Positions 8,843 through 17,292 of a DNA stretch of 64,000 bases are shown in pieces. The first letter of the stretch is position 1. The number at the start of each line of letters is the position of its first letter. The stretch is from Desulfofundulus salinus (GTDB lineage Bacteria > Bacillota > Desulfotomaculia > Desulfotomaculales > Desulfovirgulaceae). Location: positions 1,221,895 to 1,285,894 of the forward strand of contig NZ_RBWE01000001.1 of assembly GCF_003627965.1 (NCBI RefSeq), written 5' to 3'. The position numbers and the translations under genes are program-made. The notes beneath the pieces were generated by a model. That model searched no databases and was not told where the DNA came from. It saw only the letters and a program-made list of their open reading frames with translations.

Positions 8843-11800
8843 ATGATCAAAATTGCCGGTTTCCGGGTAATTTACGGGCCCAGCACGGTGGGGCGGGTTT
8901 ATGAGGAGGCGGTGGCGGAGCTGGCAGCTGCCGGGTGGCCTGTTGACCTACGCTACAGCCAGCCGCCACCGGCGGGAATGCTCCTTCCTTCCCCGGAGTG
9001 GCTCCGCTTTGCTAAAGAGGAGGCAGACGCGGTCTTTTTCAGCTTCCCGCCGGAGTTTAAGGCGCTGGGAGAGCTTTTCGGCCGGCTGAAGGAAGAGCTT
9101 TCTAAACCGGTTGTACCGGTGACCGTTGAGGTGGCGGGAATAAGCAGTATCGCGCCGGAAGTGGTCCAGCGCGCCATCCAGTACCACCTTTTCGGCGGCA
9201 AAGAGAACCTGAAAGCCTTCCTCCTGTGGCTGGGCGAGCTGGCCGGGAAGTTGCCGGCCGGGACGGCGCCCGCACCGCAGGAACTTCCCTGGGCGGGGAT
9301 TTACCACCCGCGGGCTAAGGGATGCTTTACGCATCTTGCTGATTACCTGGCCTGGTACGGGGAGCGGCGGCCGCTTGTGGGCCTGCTTTTCCCCCGCGTT
9401 TTCTGGGTGGAGGAAAACCTGGCGGGGTATGATGCTATTATCGAAGAAATTGAGCAGCGCGGCGCCGGGGTAATCCCCGTCTTTAGCGACGGCTGGTTTG
9501 GCCAGGTAAAGAACGACGATGTCATCCGGCTGTTTTTCTTCCGGGATGGAAAGCCGGTCATTGAAGCCCTGGTGGCCTACAGCGCCTTTTTCTTAAAGAC
9601 GCGCCGGGAGGTAGTCGCCTTAAACCGGGAGCCGGCTGATGATGTGCTCTTAGAACTCAACGTGCCCATTTTAAAGATGATCTACGCTGCGCGGCAAACG
9701 GAAGCCCAGTGGCGGGAAGACCCGCAGGGCTTGAATTTACCGCAGGTGATCATCAGCATCACCTTGCCGGAGTTCGACGGGCTCATCGAACCCCTTCTGG
9801 TTAGCGCGGCGGAGGACGAGGGGGACTTTGCTCTCGGTCGGCCCCTCCTTTCGGAAGTGCGATACTTGGGTGACCGGCTCTTCCGTTGGATAGAGCTCCG
9901 GCATAAGCCCAATGCCGCAAAGAAAGTGGCCTTTGTCCTTTTAAATTCTCCCTGCAAGAGCGCGGAGGCTACGGTGGGGACGGCTTTCGGGCTTGACTCC
10001 CTGGAGAGCGTGGCCCGTATTTTAAGGCGGATGAGGGAGAAAGGTTATCGCCTTGAGTGGGTGCCCCAAGACGGTCGCGAACTGGCGGAAGCAATTTTGG
10101 GGCGCAAAGCGCTTCCCGACTTCCGCTGGACCACGCTAGAGGAGATAGTGACAAAGGGCGGGGCGGCGGCCATGGTGCCCCTGGAGAAGTACCTCCGGTG
10201 GTTTGAGGAACTCCCGCCTCAGGCCAGGGAAAAGATGGCGGTGGCCTGGGGGGACCCGAAGGAAGCCAGGGAACTTTCCGGCGTGCAAAAGCTCTCCCTT
10301 GGGCTTTACAACGGTCACGTGATTATCCCCGGAATCGTTACCGGCAATGTGTTTATTGGCGTACAGCCCAAGCGGGGCTGCGCTGGTTCCCGCTGTGATG
10401 GGGAGGTCTGCAAGATCCTCCACGACCCGGACGTACCGCCGCCGCACCAGTGGATAGCCTGGCACAGGTGGCTCGAGGAGGAGTTTGGTGCCGACGTGGT
10501 GGTGCACGTGGGCACCCACGGGGTGCTGGAGCTTCTGCCCGGCAAGACTACAGCTCTATCTGAATCCTGTTTCCCCCGCATTTCTCTAGGTAAGGTACCG
10601 CACCTTTACATTTACAACCTGGTCAATCCCATGGAGGCGGTAGTGGCCAAGCGGCGCTCGGCAGCGGTCATTGTGGATCATCTGCCGCCGGTTCTGGCCA
10701 GCATGCGTCTTTCCGGCGATCTCGCCGACCTGGAGGAGTTGCTGGAGGACTACCAGAAGGCGGTAAGCCTCAATGAAAAAGGACGTGCCGGGGTAATCCG
10801 GGGACAGATTGCCGAAAAAGCGCGCTCAACCGGCCTTTGGGGCGAGGGCCAGGAGCCCGACCCGGCGGTTTTGCACGAGAAACTCACCGTCCTGCGGGAG
10901 AGTCAGTTCCGCGACGGCCTGCATATATTTGGCGAGGCGCCGGCGGGTGAGGCGCTGGCCGAGCTTTTAAACACTGTCCTGCGGCTGGATCAGCCCGACT
11001 GTCCCTCTTTGCGGCGTGCTCTGGCAGAGTGCTTAAAGCTTGATTACGATGTCCTGTTTAAGGAACCGCAAGCATTTCACCCTGCGGCCGGGGTGAGCAA
11101 AGGCAAGCTTCTTGAGGAGCTGGATGTGCTGGGGAAGGAGATCCTGGCTGACCTCCTGGACTTGCCGGTGGATGCGGTGGGCGAGCCTCTGGCCAGGGCG
11201 CAGGAGCACATTTCCCGCTTTGCCCGGCGCCGGGGTCTTACACCTGACGGCGGTAAAAACTCGCTGGCCAAAGTGCTGGCCAAAGCCCTGCGAATCATAC
11301 CCCTGGTGAGGCGCACGACTGATGAAATGGAAAACCTGCTGCGGGGTTTTGCTGGCGAGTTCATTCCTCCCGGCGCCTCCGGGGCACTGGCCCGGGGCAA
11401 GGTGGAGGTTCTGCCCACCGGACGCAACATGTACTCCATCGACCCCTGGCGTATCCCCACCGCTGCTGCCTGGGAGGTGGGGATGCGGCTGGCAGAGGAA
11501 CTCATTGCCCGCTCGAAAAACGAGGACGGTTCTTACCCGGAAGCCATCGGCTTCACCTTGCGGGCGATGGATCCCTTCCGGGCCGATGGCGAGCTCATTG
11601 CCCAGATCCTCTATACCCTCGGTGTGGAGCCGGTCTGGGTGGCCGGGCGGGTGGTAAACCTCAGGCCCATACCTTTAAATAAACTGGGGCGTCCCCGCAT
11701 TGACTGTCTGGTAAACCTCTCCTCCATCCTGCGGGATGGGATGTCGCGTGCCTTCGAGCTCATTGACCAGGCGGTGAAGATGGTGGCGGAGCTGGAGGAG

Positions 11801-12736
11801 CCGCCGGAACAGAATTTTGTGCGCAAGCACATGCTGGAAAGGGAGGCCGAGCTCCTGGCAGAGCACGGGAAGGAAGGAGCTCGAAGGCTGGCCACCTTAC
11901 GCGTGTTTTCTTCCGCTCCGGGCACCTACGGCACGGGCGTGGAGCTGGCGGTGGCGTCGTCTGCCTGGAAAGAAGAGCAGGACCTGGCGGAGGTTTACTT
12001 CCACTGGACTGGCTACGCCTACGGCGAGGGGGTTTACGCGCGAAAAGCGCCGGCTGAGCTAGTGGACAGGTGCCGCCGGGTAACCGTGACCTTTGAAAAG
12101 TTCGATTCGGACGAAATCGACCTTTTGGACTGCTGCCACATATACGGGGTACACGGCGGCTTTACCGTGGCGGCCAAAGTCGCCTCCGGCAAAGAGCCTC
12201 GAACCTATTTCGGCGACACGCACGACCCCGAACGCCCGGTGATCCGCACCCTGCGCGAGGAGCTTTCCCGCATTGCCCACACCCGGCTTTTAAACCCGGC
12301 CTGGATCGAGGGCAAGAAGCGTCACGGTTACAAGGGGGCCGGGGACATCTCCAGCCGGGTCAACCACATGTACGGCTGGCAGGCCACCACCCGCCAGGTG
12401 GAAAACTGGGTCTTCGACGGCATTGCCGAAAAGTTCGTCCTGGATGAGGAGAACCGGAAGTTCTTCCAGGAGGACAATCCCTGGGCATTGGAAGAGATCG
12501 TGCGGCGGCTTCTGGAGGCGGAGAGTCGGGGACTCTGGCAGGCCGATCCCGAACTCCTGGCCCGGGTTAGGGAAGCTTATCTGGAGATCGAAGGCTGGCT
12601 TGAGGAGCAGATGGGGGAGGTGAAGGGCGAATTCCAGGGCGGGGCGGTGGATGTTCGCGCACTTGGGGAGATGGAGGGATGGCAGGAGAAGTTAGCCGTT
12701 GTGCGAAAGGAATTGGAAAGGAGGAAAGCGCAGTGA
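8843..12736 (+). CDS. cobN: CobN-type cobaltochelatase / Mg-chelatase H subunit, full length
   Basis: Complete 1297-residue chelatase large subunit, usual size for CobN. N-terminus KIAGFRVIYGPSTVGRVYEEA resembles the CobN start. Core motifs are VVVHVGTHGVLELLPGK (about residue 555), VAKRRSAAVIVDHLPPVLA (about 600), VLPTGRNMYSIDPWRIP (about 855) and KKRHGYKGAGDISSRVNHMYGW near residue 1155. In the family this subunit binds the tetrapyrrole and inserts a metal with ATP-driven I/D partners, which are not seen here. ATG 8843 follows GGAGGTG; the gene begins 13 bases after the chimeric gene and its stop overlaps the GTG start of the receptor gene, so the three are probably co-transcribed. It is a divergent paralogue of the 5' chelatase, suggesting two substrates or a transport-linked role. 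Confidence 0.92.
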   Translation: MIKIAGFRVIYGPSTVGRVYEEAVAELAAAGWPVDLRYSQPPPAGMLLPSPEWLRFAKEEADAVFFSFPPEFKALGELFGRLKEELSKPVVPVTVEVAGISSIAPEVVQRAIQYHLFGGKENLKAFLLWLGELAGKLPAGTAPAPQELPWAGIYHPRAKGCFTHLADYLAWYGERRPLVGLLFPRVFWVEENLAGYDAIIEEIEQRGAGVIPVFSDGWFGQVKNDDVIRLFFFRDGKPVIEALVAYSAFFLKTRREVVALNREPADDVLLELNVPILKMIYAARQTEAQWREDPQGLNLPQVIISITLPEFDGLIEPLLVSAAEDEGDFALGRPLLSEVRYLGDRLFRWIELRHKPNAAKKVAFVLLNSPCKSAEATVGTAFGLDSLESVARILRRMREKGYRLEWVPQDGRELAEAILGRKALPDFRWTTLEEIVTKGGAAAMVPLEKYLRWFEELPPQAREKMAVAWGDPKEARELSGVQKLSLGLYNGHVIIPGIVTGNVFIGVQPKRGCAGSRCDGEVCKILHDPDVPPPHQWIAWHRWLEEEFGADVVVHVGTHGVLELLPGKTTALSESCFPRISLGKVPHLYIYNLVNPMEAVVAKRRSAAVIVDHLPPVLASMRLSGDLADLEELLEDYQKAVSLNEKGRAGVIRGQIAEKARSTGLWGEGQEPDPAVLHEKLTVLRESQFRDGLHIFGEAPAGEALAELLNTVLRLDQPDCPSLRRALAECLKLDYDVLFKEPQAFHPAAGVSKGKLLEELDVLGKEILADLLDLPVDAVGEPLARAQEHISRFARRRGLTPDGGKNSLAKVLAKALRIIPLVRRTTDEMENLLRGFAGEFIPPGASGALARGKVEVLPTGRNMYSIDPWRIPTAAAWEVGMRLAEELIARSKNEDGSYPEAIGFTLRAMDPFRADGELIAQILYTLGVEPVWVAGRVVNLRPIPLNKLGRPRIDCLVNLSSILRDGMSRAFELIDQAVKMVAELEEPPEQNFVRKHMLEREAELLAEHGKEGARRLATLRVFSSAPGTYGTGVELAVASSAWKEEQDLAEVYFHWTGYAYGEGVYARKAPAELVDRCRRVTVTFEKFDSDEIDLLDCCHIYGVHGGFTVAAKVASGKEPRTYFGDTHDPERPVIRTLREELSRIAHTRLLNPAWIEGKKRHGYKGAGDISSRVNHMYGWQATTRQVENWVFDGIAEKFVLDEENRKFFQEDNPWALEEIVRRLLEAESRGLWQADPELLARVREAYLEIEGWLEEQMGEVKGEFQGGAVDVRALGEMEGWQEKLAVVRKELERRKAQ

Positions 12737-14295
12737 GGAAAAAACGCATGTTGAGCAAAGGGTTTTCTTATGTGCTCTTGGTACTCTTCCTGCTTGGAGC
12801 GATAATGTCGGCTGGTTGCACCCAAAAGAATGTGCCGGCACGGGAACAGGCGCAGGAGCTTGCCATAGCGCTGGGCGAAAAAGAAGTGACCTCCCTTGAC
12901 CCTTTCGACCCGCATGGTTCCTCCTCTTCCTGGTACATTCAGCCGATGCTCTTTGAAACCCTGGTGTTCGACACGTTGAAGGGCACGGAACCAATGTTGG
13001 CGGAAAGGTGGGAAATGTCACCGGACGGGAAAAAATGGACGTTTTACTTGCGGCAGGGGATCAAGTTTCATGACGGCAGTTTTCTTACGGCAGAGGCAGT
13101 AAAATTCAGCATCGAAAAGTCTCTGGCCAATAAAGTTTCCGGCTTGGGAGCCAGAAAACCTCCGGTGCCCGTGATCAGAGTGGAAGCAGCGGATGAAAGG
13201 ACGGTGGTCGTTCATCTCGATAAGCCATACGGGCCTTTCCTTTCCGAAATCGGCAGCGTGAGGATTGTCAGTCCTGCCTCCTACCAAGGAGATAAGTTTG
13301 TAGGACCCGTGGGGACCGGTCCCTGGGTGGTTGCTTCCTTTACACCTCAGGAAATGGCCTTTACGCCCTTTAACGACTACTGGCAGGGGAAACCCAAGCT
13401 CAACAAGGTTACGATAAAGTGCATTCCCGATCCGCAGGCGCGGGTAATGGCTCTAGAGTCCGGCGAAGTGGATGTGATTGGGGTGGACATGCAGGGAGTG
13501 GAGCCGGCGGCAGCCAAGAGCCTTACGGCGTCCGGGAAGTACCAGGTGATATCTCTCCACCAGGCTTATTTAGTAGCGCTGTACTTCAACCCGCGCGCCG
13601 AACTGTTAAAAGACATCCGGGTGAGGCAGGCCATAAACTATGCGTTGAACCGGGAGGAAATGGTGGCCAAACTGTTGGAGGGCTACGGCGTTCCCGCCAA
13701 AGGGCCCGTGGGATTTGACACCTCCATCCCCTGGACCAACCCGCATATAGAAGGATATCCTTACGACCCGGAAAAGGCCAAAGCACTTCTTAAAGATGCC
13801 GGGTTTAAAGGGGGTGCTCCACTCAAGCTTGCCTACGAAGGTTACCGTGCCTACCACAAGGCTCTGGCCGAACTGATTCAGGCCCAGCTTGGCGCCGTGG
13901 GGATTAAGGTCGAGCTGAATTCCTGCGAGTCAGGGGCCTTCACTCAAATCCTCCAGGCCGGCCAGTACGATCTAGCGCTCATTCCGCCTTACGGCAAGCG
14001 GGAAGAGGATTCTTACCCCTATCTCGGGATGTTCTTCTTCTCCCGGGGACGATACAAAGTGATGGAAGACCCTCAATTTGACAGGCTTTTTATGGCCCAG
14101 CTCTTCACTGCCGACCCCAAAGAACGCGAAAAGCTGTACTGGGCGCTTCAGGAGGAAATCATGAAAAACTGCCCGGCAGCCTTTTTGTTCCACCCCGACC
14201 GGATAACGGTGCTGAAGAAGGACATCCAGGGTTGGGAGTCGGATTACGGTTTTAACAGCCTGACCACGCTGTGGAAGGTGAGCCGGGGAGAGTAA
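12733..14295 (+). CDS. ABC transporter substrate-binding lipoprotein, nickel/peptide family 5
   Basis: Extracytoplasmic receptor of SBP family 5 (NikA/DppA/OppA type), 520 residues. The start is a lipoprotein signal peptide: basic VRKKR, hydrophobic stretch and lipobox SAGC with the modified cysteine near residue 29. The mature part shows the family signature region AERWEMSPDGKKWTFYLRQGIKFHDG and, in the C-lobe, DPEKAKALLKDAGFKGG. GTG 12733 overlaps the chelatase stop as GTGA and has AGGAGG at good spacing; an in-frame start at 12679 inside the chelatase gene lacks this and would bury the signal peptide. It is the likely receptor for the permease/ATPase set at 3955-7821. Substrate unproven; metal chelate or peptide. 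Confidence 0.9.
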   Translation: MRKKRMLSKGFSYVLLVLFLLGAIMSAGCTQKNVPAREQAQELAIALGEKEVTSLDPFDPHGSSSSWYIQPMLFETLVFDTLKGTEPMLAERWEMSPDGKKWTFYLRQGIKFHDGSFLTAEAVKFSIEKSLANKVSGLGARKPPVPVIRVEAADERTVVVHLDKPYGPFLSEIGSVRIVSPASYQGDKFVGPVGTGPWVVASFTPQEMAFTPFNDYWQGKPKLNKVTIKCIPDPQARVMALESGEVDVIGVDMQGVEPAAAKSLTASGKYQVISLHQAYLVALYFNPRAELLKDIRVRQAINYALNREEMVAKLLEGYGVPAKGPVGFDTSIPWTNPHIEGYPYDPEKAKALLKDAGFKGGAPLKLAYEGYRAYHKALAELIQAQLGAVGIKVELNSCESGAFTQILQAGQYDLALIPPYGKREEDSYPYLGMFFFSRGRYKVMEDPQFDRLFMAQLFTADPKEREKLYWALQEEIMKNCPAAFLFHPDRITVLKKDIQGWESDYGFNSLTTLWKVSRGE

Positions 14296-14543
14296 ACCCC
14301 CTGGCCGGTTTTAAAGTTCAGGAAGGAGGGAGAGATTATAAGCCTGCATAGCATCAACGCAAGGGTCCAGTAAATTAAAATTAAATTTAAGAAAGTTAAA
14401 TTTAAGAAAGAGGAATTTAAAGAAGCATAATGAATCTTTATTACAAAGTGGCCGGAGCCGCTGGTTATTATGTTATAGCTTACCGGCGCCGTGAAGGCGT
14501 ATAGCTGTTGCTAACGAGCTGTACGGAAATTTTGATCCATTTT
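14296..14543. other. non-coding stretch with short AT-rich tandem repeat
   Basis: No convincing gene between the receptor stop and leader hairpin c. At 14381-14410 the 15-base unit TTAAATTTAAGAAAG is present twice in tandem, followed by a partial third copy (AATTTAAAGAAG). Further on, GCCGG/CCGGC segments around 14450-14495 could fold with one another and may be part of the leader of the downstream element. No clear promoter was identified. Confidence 0.4.
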
Positions 14544-14604
14544 AAGGCCATGAAGGCCCTGAGTGCCTCGTCGAAGCGAGGTGTGGGTTTTCATGGCTTT
14601 TTGA
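14544..14604 (+). promoter_or_regulatory. leader hairpin, copy c
   Basis: Hairpin with arms AAGGCCATGAA and TTTCATGGCTTTT, where both arms differ from copies a and b by a compensating change (CACG to CATG with CGTG to CATG). Inner stem CCTCG-TCGAAG-CGAGG, then T5. It lies about 290 bases before the DUF4198 gene. The paired change supports a selected RNA structure. Confidence 0.55.
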
Positions 14605-14892
14605 GTTTCATTGCTTTAGGGTTGAACACCCTTGCGTTCGGTCCTTCCGGTTTATGGTACTGCCATGTAACTTGCGAACGTTACTTTCATATGTGTTGAC
14701 TAGTCGATGGATTGCGCGGACTTGTTGATCCGGGTTTTAAAGATAAGGAGAGGCTGCCTGAGGACCGGTTGGGAAAAGGTAATTGCCTTCACGGGCACCC
14801 CTGTTGTTTGCTGGCTATTGAGTACCTTGCAACAAGGGTGGACGCCCAGTCTGTAAGGATTGCTTAGTATATAACCAAGGGAGGAGTTCTTC

Positions 14893-15639
14893 ATGTTGAA
14901 GGTAGTGCAGGGTCACGAGATTTGGGTTCTGCCCGAGGGAAGTCATGGTCACGAAGGACATGAAACCCGGTGCCGGATTTTTTACGGGCACGCCATGCGT
15001 CCCGATGGCTTGGCGGACCCGGCACGGCTGGCGGCCTGGGTGCTGCTCCCCGGCGGAGCAAAGCTTTCCTTAAAGGTAGAAGCGGGAGATGACAGGTTTC
15101 ACCTGGTGGCGTTTACGCCCGACCGGGATGGATTCTGGCCCGTGACGGTGGAAAACGACGTCGGGCCGGTGGCGGTTACCGCGGACGGTTTTTACCGCCG
15201 GGGGACGCGTAAAGACTACCCCGGTGCCCGGGAAGTGGGCTACTACTATCAGTACGCCAAGACATACGTGCAGGTGGGGCATTTCTGTGCCGCCTGCGGC
15301 CCGGTGGTGCAGCCACCGGAAATCACCAGCCTGGCCCACGACCTCGAACTGATTCTTACCCCCGGTGCTTACCGGGTGGGGGACGAAGTAATTCTGGAAG
15401 TTCTTTACCGCGGCCGGCCTTTACCGGGGACAGAAGTGAAGGCGACCTGGAGCCTGCGGGAAGAAGATGACTGGGGGCTAAGCGCAAAAACTGATGATGC
15501 AGGACGGGTGAAGTTTATCTTGAGCAATCCCGGGCACTGGCTTTTTTACACCCGGGTTGCCGACGAAACCCTGGGCCGGGAAGGCGAGTACGACAAAAAG
15601 GTGTACAGCGCTACGCTAAGCCTTTTTGGTGTACGATAA
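14893..15639 (+). CDS. DUF4198 family protein, possible metal-uptake component
   Basis: 248-residue protein resembling DUF4198, a family often found next to nickel or cobalt transporters (NikK-like). The N-terminus carries a histidine-rich run, GHEIWVLPEGSHGHEGHE, and the middle has a cysteine pair in CAACGP, both able to bind metal. The C-terminal third reads as an immunoglobulin-like beta domain (ELILTPGAYRVGDEVILEV...LPGTEVKATWSL...GHWLFYTRV), as in many DUF4198 proteins. Unlike typical members no signal peptide is seen, so it may stay in the cytoplasm. ATG 14893 follows GGGAGGAG. Function is inferred from family and neighbours. Confidence 0.7.
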   Translation: MLKVVQGHEIWVLPEGSHGHEGHETRCRIFYGHAMRPDGLADPARLAAWVLLPGGAKLSLKVEAGDDRFHLVAFTPDRDGFWPVTVENDVGPVAVTADGFYRRGTRKDYPGAREVGYYYQYAKTYVQVGHFCAACGPVVQPPEITSLAHDLELILTPGAYRVGDEVILEVLYRGRPLPGTEVKATWSLREEDDWGLSAKTDDAGRVKFILSNPGHWLFYTRVADETLGREGEYDKKVYSATLSLFGVR

Positions 15640-15681
15640 ACCCATTTGGAAGGATTTATTGACAAGTGATGAAGCAATTAA

Positions 15682-15710
15682 TTGACATATGATAAGTGGT
15701 ATGTTATAAC
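15682..15710 (+). promoter_or_regulatory. sigma-A promoter of the CGGC gene
   Basis: TTGACA at 15682-15687 and TATAAC at 15705-15710 with a 17-base spacer, immediately before the CGGC gene. A second TTGACA lies at 15659-15664 in a partly repeated context (TTGACAAGTGAT / TTGACATATGAT), which could form part of an operator. Confidence 0.7.
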
Positions 15711-15732
15711 AAAACCAAAAAAAGGAGTGATA

Positions 15733-16080
15733 TTGAAGGTGAATGTACTCATTGTAAGTTGTGGTTCCTACGTATCCCAGGGTTATGGCTGTCCCGGCGA
15801 GTGGAAATGTTTTAAAGCCGCCCGCGACCGGGAAGGAAACTTTAAGGATTATGATTCTGTGAATGTGGTGGGTTTCCTGACCTGTGAATGTCCCGGGAGA
15901 TCACTTATCCCAAACATCGGTTGTGTTAAAAAGAATGTAGATTTTGATGTTATCCACCTCTCCACCTGTATGGCTAACGCCTGGCCGGCCTGTCCCTACA
16001 GGGATGTGGACGAGCTTGCCAAAAAGATTACGGAAAAGTTTGGGGTTAAGGTAGTCAAGGGAACTCATGATTACGCATAG
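15733..16080 (+). CDS. CGGC domain protein
   Basis: 115-residue cysteine-rich protein of the CGGC domain family, proposed to bind metal or iron-sulfur. Visible cysteines: VSCGSYVSQGYGCPGEWKC near the N-terminus, FLTCECPGR in the middle, then IGC, STCMANAWPACPYRD near the end. TTG 15733 is chosen as start because AAAGGAG lies 6 bases upstream and the conserved domain (LKVNVLIVSCG) begins there; upstream in-frame codons overlap the promoter. It has its own promoter and a terminator at 16102, so it is a single-gene unit in a metal-related neighbourhood. Biochemical role unknown. Confidence 0.8.
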   Translation: MKVNVLIVSCGSYVSQGYGCPGEWKCFKAARDREGNFKDYDSVNVVGFLTCECPGRSLIPNIGCVKKNVDFDVIHLSTCMANAWPACPYRDVDELAKKITEKFGVKVVKGTHDYA

Positions 16081-16101
16081 CTGACGTCCTGTTTTTCCAT
16101 G

Positions 16102-16136
16102 CCCCCGCAATTACATCCGTAGCGGGGGGTTTTTGT
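16102..16136 (+). terminator. intrinsic terminator after the CGGC gene
   Basis: CCCCCGC and GCGGGGG arms (16102-16129) around an 11-13 base loop, followed by TTTTTGTT. It ends the plus-strand CGGC gene and its loop overlaps the end of the minus-strand gene at 16111. Confidence 0.8.
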
Positions 16137-16386
16137 TATCCTCTTTAGTTTCATTTTTCCAGATCACTGTTTTGATTATCCGCGCTAATATATCTTCTAC
16201 TCCGGTGTAAAAATGGTGCAGGTAGCCAGCCAGGGCCATAAGCTTTTCCTCGGGAATCTTGCCGGAAATACGGTTTATTTCCTGGCCCAGGGAATGAATT
16301 TTGCCTGCGATATTCTCTATGGAGGGCATTTTATCTTCCAGATCGCCTATTAAACCCAGGTAGGCATTAATCTTTTCCTCGCTCAT
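16111..16386 (-). CDS. HepT-like (HEPN) protein, C-terminally truncated
   Basis: 91-residue helical protein whose centre (EEKLMALAGYLHHFYTGVEDILARI) resembles HepT-like HEPN proteins, RNase toxins that pair with MNT nucleotidyltransferase antitoxins. Members are usually about 150 residues and carry the catalytic R-x4-6-H further on; here the sequence runs into KNETKEDNKNPPLRM and the plus-strand terminator region, so the C-terminal half is lost. No MNT partner is adjacent. A GGGTG motif precedes ATG 16386 on the minus strand. It is probably a decayed toxin; the family call rests on a short segment. Confidence 0.5.
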   Translation of the reverse strand: MSEEKINAYLGLIGDLEDKMPSIENIAGKIHSLGQEINRISGKIPEEKLMALAGYLHHFYTGVEDILARIIKTVIWKNETKEDNKNPPLRM

Positions 16387-16574
16387 AAATAATCACACCC
16401 TGGTTGTATATTTTTTTCTTCATTATACCCGCACATCCTGGACACCTGCCCTTTTACATTCCGTATCGTTTCTATCTTCAAGTTTATACCAGGCGGCGGT
16501 AGCTGGCAAGGATTTGCAGATGCAAGGATTGGCTCTGCTCCGAAAAGGGGTTGACAGGAGGGAGGAATTATCCT

Positions 16575-16859
16575 ATGATTAGCATGAGAATGAAAACCAT
16601 TATCTTTATCCAATGGGGTACATGGGAGGCTGCTGCTGCCCTGATCTTTGGCCTTTTAGCTAAAGAAGTGGTGGTCGGTACTCTCGGTGTCATTTACGGT
16701 GTTGGCGAGGAAGCAGAAAGTTTAATCCCCATCATCCAGCCGCACTGGACCCCTCTTTCGGCCTATGCCTTTATGGCCATGTGCCTGATTTACATTCCCT
16801 GCGTTGCGACCATAGGCGCCATTAAACGGGAAACAAACTCATGGAAGTGGACGGTATGA
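16575..16859 (+). pseudogene. feoB: FeoB C-terminal stub
   Basis: Only the last part of a ferrous iron transporter remains: from about residue 14 of this 94-codon frame the sequence reads WEAAAALIFGLLAKEVVVGTLG, then TPLSAYAFMAMCLIYIPCVAT and IKRETNSWKW, the conserved end of FeoB. The G-protein domain and most membrane segments are missing (FeoB is usually 600-700 residues). The first codons (MISMRMKTII) come from what looks like the former operator region, containing a Fur-box-like site. It reads as a deletion that joined the feo control region to the 3' end of feoB. The frame still has GGAGGGAGG upstream. Confidence 0.8.
16586..16604. promoter_or_regulatory. Fur-box-like site
   Basis: The 19 bases at this position match the classical Fur consensus GATAATGATAATCATTATC at 16 of 19 positions by my count. 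The site lies inside the first codons of the FeoB stub, which fits a relic iron-responsive promoter of the original feo operon. Confidence 0.5.
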
Positions 16860-16893
16860 AAAAAGGAGGTGCTGGAAGGATGAGGTAGGTACC

Positions 16894-17088
16894 GTAGCGC
16901 TGGCGGAGCTTAAGTTCGCCGACGCCGGTACCATCCCGGGCTGGGCGAAGGCGAGCGTAGGCGCTGCCGTAGCGTAGGGGATTGTTGCCGGCTATCCCGA
17001 CAACACTTTCCGTGCGGAGAAGCCCGTGACGCGGGCGGAAGCTGCGGCGATGGTCCTCCGGCTGCTCGATGCGGTAGGAAACAGGTAA
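16894..17088 (+). pseudogene. S-layer homology (SLH) domain fragment
   Basis: Read in frame from GTA 16894, this stretch encodes one SLH repeat: FADAGTIPGWAKASVGAAVA, an internal TAG at about 16974, GIVAGYPDNTFRAEKPVTRAE and AAAMVLRLLDAVGNR before TAA 17088. SLH repeats anchor surface proteins to cell-wall polymers. No start, signal peptide or body of a protein is left and the internal stop breaks it, so it is a remnant. It follows directly on the FeoB stub. Confidence 0.8.
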
Positions 17089-17114
17089 ACTGAGAGACGG
17101 CAAGGAGGGGAAAA

Positions 17115-17276
17115 GTGAAGAAGGCGCGTGTACCTCACAATCCGGGAAGGGTTGTTGTTAAATCCTTGCGCAAAGGTCCGTGGCTGATCAACTATCGACT
17201 GCAAGGGGGTAAAATTGTCTACCTGTTATGGGCGACCAAAGGATTGGGTTTTCTCAAGAACTGGGGCCAGGAATGA
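17115..17276 (+). CDS. small basic protein, unknown
   Basis: 53-codon frame from GTG 17115 with AAGGAGGGG 4-5 bases upstream, ending at TGA 17276. It is basic (MKKARVPHNPGRVVVKSLRKG...) with a tryptophan-containing end (VYLLWATKGLGFLKNWGQE). It lies 16 bases before the DUF2325 gene in the same direction, so the two are likely translated from one message. I do not recognise the family. Confidence 0.5.
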   Translation: MKKARVPHNPGRVVVKSLRKGPWLINYRLQGGKIVYLLWATKGLGFLKNWGQE

Positions 17277-17292
17277 TGAAAGGGAATCGACT

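Noticed and set aside
12679..12732. Upstream in-frame start for the receptor gene inside cobN
   Set aside because: It would add 18 hydrophilic residues before the lipoprotein signal peptide; GTG 12733 has the better ribosome site.
14508..14699. ORF of 63 codons over leader hairpin c
   Set aside because: It translates the hairpin and its flanks, has no ribosome site and no family resemblance.
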